8,474 nt of DNA from Gemmataceae bacterium (GTDB lineage: Bacteria > Planctomycetota > Planctomycetia > Gemmatales > Gemmataceae). The position numbers and the translations under genes are program-made. Positions 1 to 5,775 of the stretch are shown here, piece after piece. The stretch's first letter is position 1, and the number at the start of each line of letters is the position of its first letter. The notes beneath the pieces are model-generated. The model was not told where the DNA came from. It searched no databases and saw only the letters and a program-made list of their open reading frames with translations. The stretch covers positions 1 to 8,474 of the forward strand of contig JAOAAM010000762.1 of NCBI GenBank assembly GCA_026418875.1, written 5' to 3'.

Positions 1-29
1 CGGCAGCGTCAGATGTGTATAAGAGACAG
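1..29 (+). other. Nextera/Tn5 sequencing adapter remnant (artifact)
   Basis: Positions 11-29 read AGATGTGTATAAGAGACAG, the 19-bp Tn5 mosaic end used in Nextera libraries. Positions 1-10 (CGGCAGCGTC) are the last ten bases of the Read-1 adapter arm that precedes it. This is untrimmed library adapter, not a native transposon end: it sits exactly at the edge of the window, and the accA reading frame is intact up to position 31 and is lost at the junction. Genomic sequence starts at about position 30. Confidence 0.98.
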
Positions 30-546
30 ACTGTGCCTGGCCTCGCTCCTCCGCTCCGATGCCGGGGAAGGCACCGGGAGTATCGATCAACGAAATCACC
101 GGCAAGCCGAATTTCGCCGCCAACCGCATCTTCAACAGTGCCTTGCGATAACCTTCGGGGTGTGCGCAGCCGTAAAAACACTCGGTGCGTTCTTTGAGGT
201 TGTGCCCCTTTTGATGGCCGACCAGCAACACGCGGAACTCGCCGATCCGGGCGAAGCCCGTGCGAATTGCCCGGTCGTCGCCGAAGGCCCGGTCGCCATG
301 AAGTTCGACAAAATCCTCGAAAATCATCCGCACGTAGTCCATCGTCTGCGGACGATTCGGGTGCCGGGCAACCAACACCGTTTCCCATGGTGAAAGTTCG
401 CTGTACCGCTTACGCAGGAGGCTCGTCAGTTCGCGTCGGATCCGTTTGATTTCTTCGGCACTGCTCGATGAGTTCGACTCCAGGCGGTTCAGTAGCTCCT
501 CCATGGCCCGGATCTCGGTTTCGAATGGTAGTGCCATCGGCAACAT
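30..546 (-). CDS. accA: Acetyl-CoA carboxylase carboxyltransferase subunit alpha, N-terminal half (partial)
   Basis: This subunit pairs with AccD to move the carboxyl group from carboxybiotin-BCCP to acetyl-CoA, giving malonyl-CoA for fatty acid synthesis in the cytoplasm. I read 172 residues by hand from the minus strand. Family landmarks in order are an N-terminal helical segment (about 8-50), SPWETVLVARHPNRP (53-67), DYVRMIFEDFVELHGDRAFGDD (from 70), VGHQKG (109-114), HPEGYRKAL (129-137) and the strongly conserved block from D155 (DTPGAFPG) to GAEERGQ (164-170). E. coli AccA is about 319 residues, so roughly the C-terminal half is missing, cut by the contig end at the adapter rather than by a mutation. 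The chosen ATG at 546 has an AAGGGG ribosome site 7 nt upstream; an in-frame ATG at 537 is a weaker alternative. It follows the kinase gene on the same strand after 137 bp. Confidence 0.97.
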
Positions 547-553
547 GGTTGTT

Positions 554-559
554 CCCCTT
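554..559 (-). promoter_or_regulatory. Ribosome binding site of accA
   Basis: On the minus strand the bases read AAGGGG, followed by 7 nt and the ATG at 546. The spacing favours this ATG over the in-frame ATG three codons later (537). Confidence 0.6.
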
Positions 560-621
560 CAACCTGCCCTCGGGAGACGACTCAGTCCTCGATGTCTCCT
601 GCATCGAATTTGATACGCCTT

Positions 622-689
622 CTTGGTCGTGCTCGGGCCTTGGTCGTGCTCAGGCCTTGGTCGTGCTCAGGCCTTGGTTATGCTCAACC
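622..689. repeat. 17-bp tandem repeat, about four units, between kinase and accA
   Basis: On the plus strand the unit is CTTGGTCGTGCTCAGGC. Units are 622-638 (one mismatch, G for A), 639-655 and 656-672 (identical), and 673-689 (diverged in the second half). The TGA stop of the kinase gene (686-684) lies inside the diverged unit, so the array starts within the last codons of the kinase and occupies half of the 137-bp gap before accA. A 17-bp unit is not a multiple of three, so copy-number change would shift any frame reading through it, but the kinase already stops in the first unit met. I see no strong stem within a unit and no T-run, so it is not an obvious terminator. Confidence 0.9.
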
Positions 690-1556
690 TTCGTCGCTAT
701 CACCCGCCTTCTTAGGCAGATCTTTGAACAATCGGATATTTCTCAAGGCCATGAGCACTTCGTGGAAATCCTTCGGCCGATCTTCGCGCTTCTTGGCTAA
801 CATATGCAGAATGAAGCGGGCAAAATCATCGGTGATGTTCGGATTGAAACTCTGGGGCGTGACCGGTTTCTCCGTCAGTTGTTTAGTCATCAGTTCTGTG
901 ACATCTTTCCCGCGGAAGGGCGGCCTTCCGGTTGCGAGTTCATAGACGGTGCAGCCGAAGCTGTAGATGTCGGCCCGGCCATCGAGGATTTCGCCGCGAA
1001 TCTGCTCCGGCGACATGTAGCTGCGGGTCCCCGCCGATTTCCTAGTGTGAAACCATCGGGCGATGCCCCGCGGGATCCGATACGCAATCGCAAAATCGAT
1101 CAAACGAACCTCTGCCGACGCGTTGACCAGGATATTGTCAGGTTTGACGTCGCGATGAACCCAACCACTGGCGTTCATAAAAGCGAGGCCCGTGGCCGCT
1201 TGCTTCAAGATGTGCTGCAAATTCTGATGAATGAACAGCATGTCTTTCTGCAATAACCGGGCCCGCAAACTGCCCGAGGGGAAAAACTCCATGATAAAAT
1301 ACGGGGTCGTCTTGGACAGGTTGACTTTGTAGATGCGAATGATGTTTGGATGCGACAATTGCTTCCCGACCGATGCCTCGTGGAGCAACATTTGCCGGTG
1401 CATCGGATCTCGTGCTGTCTCCGGCAGGAGCATTTTCATTGCGAAATGCCGGTTGCTCTGAATCTCGACCACCTCGTACACTTGCGACGTTTGACCCGTT
1501 TGCAAGTGTTGCCGCAGTCGATAGCCGTCGATGATTTCCGAACTTGTGCTCTCCAC
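684..1556 (-). CDS. Soluble Hanks-type serine/threonine protein kinase
   Basis: This 290-residue protein is almost exactly one protein kinase domain (about 12-275), with no transmembrane segment and no sensor domain, so it should act in the cytoplasm. Visible motifs are the ATP-binding Lys K41 (AMK), E60 of helix C, catalytic loop HRDVKPDN (134-141, with D136, K138 and N141), metal-binding D154 in DFA, GT (176-177) and SPE (182-184) closing the activation segment, D196 in ADIYSFG and the late conserved R260. Two features are atypical: the glycine loop keeps only its middle Gly (G21; the other two are Gln19 and Ser24), and DFG is DFA. All catalytic residues remain, so it is probably active. 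The start is a GTG with GAGG 6 nt upstream; a stop at 1562-1560 excludes an earlier start. It lies 15 bp after the reductase gene and is probably co-transcribed with it. Its substrates cannot be told from the sequence. Confidence 0.94.
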   Translation of the reverse strand: MESTSSEIIDGYRLRQHLQTGQTSQVYEVVEIQSNRHFAMKMLLPETARDPMHRQMLLHEASVGKQLSHPNIIRIYKVNLSKTTPYFIMEFFPSGSLRARLLQKDMLFIHQNLQHILKQAATGLAFMNASGWVHRDVKPDNILVNASAEVRLIDFAIAYRIPRGIARWFHTRKSAGTRSYMSPEQIRGEILDGRADIYSFGCTVYELATGRPPFRGKDVTELMTKQLTEKPVTPQSFNPNITDDFARFILHMLAKKREDRPKDFHEVLMALRNIRLFKDLPKKAGDSDEG

Positions 1557-1571
1557 CCCTCACCTCGTCGA

Positions 1572-2504
1572 TTACCAGTACTTCTCGTAGTGGATGTTGC
1601 CGCGGACTTTGGCTCGGGGATCATCGCAACGGAACCCCCTGCCCTCCAGGATCTCAATAACTCCCGTAGGCTGAGGGTACGTTCTCTCGCCGGTCTCCCG
1701 ATCCACGGTGGGAACACCAATCATCTTGGGATTGCCGCACAGGAAAACATGCGTCGTCTTCGGGTCCAACGGCAGGCCCAAGCGTTCCTCAAGCTGACCG
1801 CTGGTGATCAAGTCCTGGATGTAAACTTTCCGTCCGTCACTTGTGGCTTCTCGAGTGGTCAGCGTGAGGTAAGTATAGTTCGGAAACATCGACTCGAGGT
1901 GGCGATGGGTCGCCAGATAGCCCAAATCGCGCTGATAGCGGACGCAGCAGGCCCCAAGGATGCGTCCCTGATGCCCGCGACGAAGCAATTCCCACAGCAT
2001 GTAATTATGGGGGGCCTCACCGGTGCCGGTGGACAGGAACAGCACTGTGTCTGTTGGTTGAACCCCTTCCAAGGTGAAGCTGCCGGTGATTTTTTCACCG
2101 ACTTTCAGCCGCTCGCCCTCCTTGAGCATGAAGAGCCGAGGGGTCAACCCCGGTGCTTTGCCGCCGTCCGAGGCGAATTTCACCAGGACGATGTAAAACT
2201 CGAGCCATTCGTTTTGTGGCGGAGGAAGCTGACCGTCGATGAGCATCGGGTGACTAATCGAGTAGGCTCGCAAGATCAGTCGTGACTCATCTCCCTCGGC
2301 GAGGTCTTCTTCTTGGCAGCCGGGATAGCGCGGCTCCCAATAACCCAACCCGAGCGAACAGTACTGCCCCGGTTGGTGCGGCGGCACAGGAAAGTCGGGG
2401 CGGACTCGAAGGATCATCAACTCCGGGTTCGGCCGGCGCAAATGGATAACCGTGCCGTTGTACCGCTTGGCACGCCATTCTGCAATCTGCTCGGGAGTGC
2501 TCAT
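1572..2504 (-). CDS. Ferredoxin/flavodoxin-NADP+ reductase (Fpr type)
   Basis: This 310-residue FAD enzyme exchanges electrons between NADPH and ferredoxin or flavodoxin in the cytoplasm. The FAD domain (about 15-145) carries RAYS (79-82), LEFYIVLV (101-108) and LTPRLF (120-125). The NADP domain (about 150-310) carries the pyrophosphate loop STGTGEAP (158-165), VRYQRDLGY (188-196) and CGNPKM (256-261), and ends in an aromatic EKYW like bacterial Fpr, whose C-terminal Trp stacks on the flavin. E. coli Fpr is about 248 residues; the extra length falls in loops near 56-76, 86-98 and 263-285. The ATG at 2504 is the only possible in-frame start, because a stop lies at 2519-2517. Its nearest strong ribosome site (GAGGAGGT, 2528-2521) is unusually far at 16 nt. 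The isomerase-like gene ends 42 bp upstream and the kinase begins 15 bp downstream, so an operon is likely. Confidence 0.93.
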   Translation of the reverse strand: MSTPEQIAEWRAKRYNGTVIHLRRPNPELMILRVRPDFPVPPHQPGQYCSLGLGYWEPRYPGCQEEDLAEGDESRLILRAYSISHPMLIDGQLPPPQNEWLEFYIVLVKFASDGGKAPGLTPRLFMLKEGERLKVGEKITGSFTLEGVQPTDTVLFLSTGTGEAPHNYMLWELLRRGHQGRILGACCVRYQRDLGYLATHRHLESMFPNYTYLTLTTREATSDGRKVYIQDLITSGQLEERLGLPLDPKTTHVFLCGNPKMIGVPTVDRETGERTYPQPTGVIEILEGRGFRCDDPRAKVRGNIHYEKYW

Positions 2505-2530
2505 GATGGCTTTGGGTCAGACCTCCTCAT
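2501..2530 (-). promoter_or_regulatory. Mini-ORF and distant Shine-Dalgarno in front of the reductase gene
   Basis: Between the isomerase stop (2547) and the reductase ATG (2504) a nine-codon frame runs from an ATG at 2530 to a TGA at 2503-2501, reading MRRSDPKPS. Its TGA overlaps the reductase start as ATGA. The GAGGAGGT motif (2528-2521) lies inside it, 16 nt from the reductase ATG. Ribosomes could reach the reductase by terminating and restarting at the overlap. The mini-ORF has no clear ribosome site of its own, so it could be chance. Confidence 0.25.
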
Positions 2531-2546
2531 TCGGCGGAAAGATCGC

Positions 2547-3428
2547 TCAGGAATGCTTCCGCACTGCTTTCTTGAAACGATCCACACATTCTTGCACATC
2601 GGCCGACGGATTCTGCGGGTTTGCCTCGTACTCAATGGCGATGTAGCCCTTAAACTTGACGTCACGCAAAGCCTTGAGGATGGCGGTCACGTCCAAGGCC
2701 CCGTCGCCATACGGGACGTCCCGGCGTCGCTCATTGTCATGATCCTTCAGGTGCATGCCGAAGTTACGGGCACCCATGGCTCGCACTTCGGCCGCCGGGT
2801 CGAGCTTCTTGCCCATCTGAGCGCAGCGGATCAAGTGACCCGTGTCGAGGCAAGTGCCGATCAGCGGGTGATGGTCCTTGACCGCGGGCAAGATCACCTC
2901 GGAACCGTACCAACGGTGCAATTTCCCGCCGCCGATTGGGCCATGGGGATGGATGGCGATGGCGACTTTGTACTCCTCGCAGAGCTTGTCCAGACTCTCG
3001 AAACTGTCCGGGTCTGGGTCGGCACTCAAGGCTTGAATTCCTAAATGCCTCGCGAACTCGAACATCGCCCGATTGGCATCGTGATCCTTGCTGAAGTGTT
3101 GCACGCCGAAGGCCACCGGCCGAACGCCGTACTCCTCGCACAAACGGCGGAAGGCAGCAATCTGATTCGGGCTGCTCTTGGGATCGATGTGCTTCGAGTA
3201 GAACTCCGCATGTCGAATACCCAAGTCCCGGATGCGTTTCAGTGCCTGCTCCGTTTCGAATTCCCGGAAGGTGTAGCTCTGAACTGCGACCGTGAATCCG
3301 CCAAAGTCACGTTCCGAGCCTTGCGGTTTTTCGTCGGCCCGTAGCGCTGAGAATGTCCGACTCGCCAGCACCGTCGTGGTCAGCGAACCAAGAAATGCCC
3401 TGCGTGAAATGGATGTGTTCGGCAGCAT
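2547..3428 (-). CDS. Tat-signal sugar phosphate isomerase/epimerase-like TIM barrel protein
   Basis: This 293-residue protein has a twin-arginine signal at its N-terminus: SRRAFLG (8-14), a hydrophobic stretch (about 14-27), then SALRADEK, with plausible cleavage near residue 31. Folded export across the inner membrane is therefore likely. The mature part has the xylose-isomerase-like / AP-endonuclease-2 TIM barrel pattern: HAEFY (73-77), AIHPH (158-162), CLDTGH (193-198), MHLKDHD (225-231) and IAIEYE (263-268). Histidines, Asp and Glu at these strand ends are candidate metal ligands. The substrate is unknown; such exported paralogues are common in Planctomycetota. The frame is open 29 codons further upstream, but the ATG at 3428 has a strong GGGAGGT 6 nt before it and places the RR motif at the usual position, so I chose it. 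It lies 156 bp after the anti-sigma-like gene and 42 bp before the reductase. Confidence 0.88.
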   Translation of the reverse strand: MLPNTSISRRAFLGSLTTTVLASRTFSALRADEKPQGSERDFGGFTVAVQSYTFREFETEQALKRIRDLGIRHAEFYSKHIDPKSSPNQIAAFRRLCEEYGVRPVAFGVQHFSKDHDANRAMFEFARHLGIQALSADPDPDSFESLDKLCEEYKVAIAIHPHGPIGGGKLHRWYGSEVILPAVKDHHPLIGTCLDTGHLIRCAQMGKKLDPAAEVRAMGARNFGMHLKDHDNERRRDVPYGDGALDVTAILKALRDVKFKGYIAIEYEANPQNPSADVQECVDRFKKAVRKHS

Positions 3429-3434
3429 GCTGCG

Positions 3435-3441
3435 ACCTCCC
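3435..3441 (-). promoter_or_regulatory. Ribosome binding site that sets the isomerase-like start
   Basis: The minus strand reads GGGAGGT, then six bases, then the ATG at 3428. This near-consensus site supports the shorter protein with an N-terminal Tat signal over the longer open frame that begins at 3515. Confidence 0.75.
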
Positions 3442-3533
3442 ATCAAAGCGAGCGCTGTTCGGGGAATTGTGGGATGAAATGGATGAATTGGCCAGACGAA
3501 CCGCTCGCGATCCACCGCTGAATGCGGACAGAA

Positions 3534-3557
3534 TGCCAGTAAGTACGCTAGCTGGCA
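3534..3557. repeat. 24-bp imperfect inverted repeat
   Basis: TGCCAG (3534-3539) and CTGGCA (3552-3557) form a 6-bp stem. Inner pairs A-T and G-C (3542-3543 with 3548-3549) could extend it past one wobble pair and one mismatch. It lies about 30 bp after the anti-sigma-like stop codon and about 105 bp before the isomerase-like start. On the minus strand a run of five T precedes the stem instead of following it, so it does not fit an intrinsic terminator. A protein-binding site or chance symmetry are the alternatives. Confidence 0.4.
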
Positions 3558-3584
3558 AAAACAGTGGTGGGCTGCTCGGCGTGG

Positions 3585-4853
3585 TTAGTTCATGTTGCGG
3601 AGCAGCAACACAGTCAGGATCGAACCGACCGTCGGCTCCTTGCGGGTTGACAGAAATTCGCGAATTTCCCGAGATTGGGCTGGGTTCGGCCGAACCGGGT
3701 TAAACGAGATCGCCAAAACACGGGAGTCGGCACGACCGTCGGATCCATTTTTCTCCAAGGCCCGTGCGAGTTCTTGAATCGTGGAATCACTGAGAGATTG
3801 CTTCGGATCGACAGCCGCCGTTTTGGGTGAGAAGGTCTTGACATCGACTCCCAAGAGAGCCGCCAACGTGCGCAAGTTGACCGGCGACATCGGCATCGGC
3901 ACGACCGAGTCGAACAGATCGCCGTTCTTCCCATTTTCCCGTGCCGCAATCGAGGCGAAGAACTCGGTCAATTCTTGGGGGGATCGCCATTCCGCGATCA
4001 GCATATAGTCGGTTTTCAACTTCGCCTGATGTCGAAGTTTTGCCACCAAATCAACGATGACCAACTTGCCCTGCTGCTCCAGCAACCGGGTCAATCGGTC
4101 GAGGGCCGGGTTGGTGTCCCGACAAAAGACGTCCACATGGATCGCCGCCTGCCCTTTGATTGCCTCTAACAGTTCCGATCGTCGCTCCGGCCGGTTCAAT
4201 TCCCTCGCGGGGAGAATGGGCGGCAGCTTTGGCATCTCGACTTTGAAGAGCCGCAGCATGCTGTCGTAAGGTGCCGCCAAGACCTCTGGCGATTCACCAC
4301 CGGACATCCTTGGCAACTGGTTCGAGTCGGGGACGGTTGGTAGTTGGTCGGCCGGGGACGGACTCGGGGTCACGTTCGCAACCGGGGCGTCAGGCTCACT
4401 CGGGGGCGGGGTCGGTTGTGCCTGCTCCTTGGGAGTTGACACAGCCGGTGGAGTCGCCTCAGGTCGAGGCAAATTCGCCACGCTCTTGTTCCTGGAGCTC
4501 AACGTCGAAAAACCGCCGAGTTCCAAGCTGACAATGCTTAATCCGATCAGCACCACGACGGCGGCGGCAATGGTCAACCAAGCACCGAGACGCTGGTTCG
4601 ACCGCTGGGCCGGCTTCGGCAACTCGATGATCCGATGTTGGGCGATTTGACGCATGACGTCGCTGACCATGTTCGCAGGGGCCAGCTCACGGGGCAACCG
4701 ACGAACCCGACGTCGGTCAGCCCGCATCTTCATGTACAAAGCCCGCGCTTCTTTGGAATCCGCCAATAACGCTCTCAGTTCGGCCCGCTGTTGCTCCGTC
4801 AACCGGCGGTCGAGTGCGTCGCAGATTAGCGCCTTTTCGTAGTCGGTGAGCAT
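3585..4853 (-). CDS. Membrane-anchored anti-sigma-like protein with unknown C-terminal domain
   Basis: This 422-residue protein probably holds the adjacent ECF sigma factor inactive at the cytoplasmic membrane. Residues 1-75 form a charged helical region (DALDRRLTEQQRAELRALL onward) typical of anti-sigma and FecR-like N-termini, without the Cys-rich zinc motif some anti-sigmas carry. A single transmembrane helix spans about 89-112. A Pro/Ser/Thr-rich linker (129-182) follows, then a folded region of about 220 residues (195-422) on the far side of the membrane, which I do not recognise beyond vague memory of planctomycete homologues. It has a single Cys, C244, and notable blocks IHVDVFCRD (238-246) and LTRLLEQQGKLVIVDL (254-269). 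The ATG is 9 bp after the sigma stop, and a weak AGG ribosome site 8 nt upstream lies across that stop, so the two genes are probably translationally coupled. The anti-sigma role is inferred from context and layout. Confidence 0.75.
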   Translation of the reverse strand: MLTDYEKALICDALDRRLTEQQRAELRALLADSKEARALYMKMRADRRRVRRLPRELAPANMVSDVMRQIAQHRIIELPKPAQRSNQRLGAWLTIAAAVVVLIGLSIVSLELGGFSTLSSRNKSVANLPRPEATPPAVSTPKEQAQPTPPPSEPDAPVANVTPSPSPADQLPTVPDSNQLPRMSGGESPEVLAAPYDSMLRLFKVEMPKLPPILPARELNRPERRSELLEAIKGQAAIHVDVFCRDTNPALDRLTRLLEQQGKLVIVDLVAKLRHQAKLKTDYMLIAEWRSPQELTEFFASIAARENGKNGDLFDSVVPMPMSPVNLRTLAALLGVDVKTFSPKTAAVDPKQSLSDSTIQELARALEKNGSDGRADSRVLAISFNPVRPNPAQSREIREFLSTRKEPTVGSILTVLLLRNMN

Positions 4854-4862
4854 GATCGATGC

Positions 4863-5492
4863 CTACCCTTGTTTGTCCTGCTCGAATCTTTCGAGCAGCT
4901 CTCGTAGTTCCAACCGAGCACGATGCAATCGGCTGCGCACGGTGCCGATCGGAACTTTCAAAATCTCGGCGATCTCCTCGTAACGTAAATCCTCGATGTC
5001 CTTCAACACGATGACCGCTCGATGCTCGACGGACAACCGGCTCAAGGCCCAGCGAAGTTGCGCTTCGCTTTCCGACCGTTCCAGGGCCGCCCCAGGTTGG
5101 CTGTCGCGCGACTCATCCACAGGGTGGAAGGCAATCGCAGGCCCCTTGGTGGAATCCAGGCTGATCGTGGCCTTTTTCTTCCGCCGCAGGCTGATCGCGG
5201 CGTTCATCGCGATGCGATAGAGCCACGTGAAAAACTGCGCGTCACCCTTGTACGACGCGAGGGACTGATAGGCGCTAACGAATGACTCTTGCGTGACGTC
5301 CTGTGCGTCCTCCAGGTTGTCCAGCACCCGGTACACTGTGTTGAACAGCCGATCCTGGTATCGGCTGACCAACACGCCGAAGGCCCCCTGATCTCCCGCC
5401 AAGCATTCGGCAATCAAGCGCCCGTCGTCCCAAGATTCCACGCCTGATCCCGGAATATGACGTGAGCCATAAACTAAAAGTTCCAGTGTCAT
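4863..5492 (-). CDS. ECF-family RNA polymerase sigma factor (RpoE-like)
   Basis: This 209-residue sigma factor has only the two ECF core domains. Sigma-2 (about 23-107) shows the FNTVYRVLDNLEDAQDVTQESF pattern (residues 50-71), which binds core polymerase and the -10 element, followed by TWLYRIAMNAA (89-99) and a basic RRKKK. Sigma-4 (about 143-201) ends in a helix-turn-helix (172-193, ending in TVRSRLHRAR) that reads the -35 element. The linker (110-142) is polar and acidic. It directs polymerase to a regulon that cannot be named from this window. The ATG at 5492 is preferred; a TTG sits just before it, and a GTG at 5441 would remove 17 residues and still keep both domains. No ribosome site precedes the ATG, and a candidate promoter lies so close that the transcript may be leaderless. 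The anti-sigma-like gene follows by 9 bp. Confidence 0.95.
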   Translation of the reverse strand: MTLELLVYGSRHIPGSGVESWDDGRLIAECLAGDQGAFGVLVSRYQDRLFNTVYRVLDNLEDAQDVTQESFVSAYQSLASYKGDAQFFTWLYRIAMNAAISLRRKKKATISLDSTKGPAIAFHPVDESRDSQPGAALERSESEAQLRWALSRLSVEHRAVIVLKDIEDLRYEEIAEILKVPIGTVRSRLHRARLELRELLERFEQDKQG

Positions 5493-5500
5493 CAAATTTT

Positions 5501-5529
5501 ATGATGCCGGACTACGGCTGGAATGTCAA
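5501..5529 (-). promoter_or_regulatory. Candidate promoter of the sigma/anti-sigma operon
   Basis: On the minus strand a perfect -35 hexamer TTGACA (5529-5524) is followed by a 17-bp spacer and CATCAT (5506-5501), which matches TATAAT at four of six positions. Transcription would start near 5494, within about two bases of the ATG at 5492, predicting a leaderless message; this agrees with the missing ribosome site. A better -10 match, TAAAAT (5501-5496), is 22 bp from the -35, which is too far, and would favour the downstream GTG start at 5441. Confidence 0.4.
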
Positions 5530-5648
5530 ATCGGAATGATCTTCAAGTGATCCATTTCCGCACACTTTCGCATTCGCCATTGCCGACGAAGAATCACGGG
5601 CTCCGCTCTCTATCCGTCGAATTCCCAGCTAGAGAAGCTTCCAGCCGT
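5514..5648. repeat. Separated 10-bp inverted repeat in the divergent intergenic region
   Basis: ACGGCTGGAA (5514-5523) has its exact reverse complement TTCCAGCCGT at 5639-5648, 115 bp away. The first arm occupies ten bases of the spacer of the candidate sigma promoter. This could be a two-site operator for one regulator, or chance. The rest of the 283-bp gap between the sigma gene and uvrA shows no RNA gene, terminator or convincing small gene. Confidence 0.4.
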
Positions 5649-5719
5649 TAGTGATCGCCTCTTCACCCACCATTGGTCGGAAACCTCCCCGTTGTCGACC
5701 CAGGTCAGCTCCGTAGCGG

Positions 5720-5732
5720 ACACGTGTATATT
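5720..5732 (+). promoter_or_regulatory. Palindrome and possible -10 upstream of uvrA
   Basis: A perfect 8-bp palindrome ACACGTGT (5720-5727) runs directly into TATATT (5727-5732), a five-of-six match to a -10 box. Transcription from it would begin near 5739 and give a leader of about 37 nt before the ATG at 5776. No acceptable -35 lies 16-18 bp upstream, so this is a weak call. Confidence 0.25.
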
Positions 5733-5775
5733 AATGCCTCGGGACCGCCTCAAGATTGAAGGCTGGGATGGTTTC

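Noticed and set aside
11..29. Native Tn5-family transposon end
   Set aside because: The sequence is the engineered mosaic end joined to the Nextera primer arm at the very edge of the contig, so it is a library artifact.
13..393. Plus-strand open frames starting inside the first 29 bases (MCIRDR... and MYKRQ...)
   Set aside because: They begin in adapter sequence and run antisense to accA.
573..599. GGAGAC / GTCTCC inverted repeat before accA as a terminator
   Set aside because: The stem is only 6 bp with a 15-nt loop and no T-run on either strand, so it is too weak to call.
1350..2285. 311-codon plus-strand open frame
   Set aside because: It is antisense to the reductase and kinase genes, which have full family motifs; its own product has no recognisable domain and begins inside the kinase gene. 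It is a GC-driven shadow.
3429..3515. Longer isomerase-like protein starting at 3515
   Set aside because: It would place the twin-arginine motif about 38 residues in, and the strong ribosome site at 3435-3441 supports the ATG at 3428.
5512..5580. 22-codon minus-strand ORF upstream of the sigma gene
   Set aside because: It has no ribosome site, no recognisable composition, and covers the candidate -35 element; probably chance.
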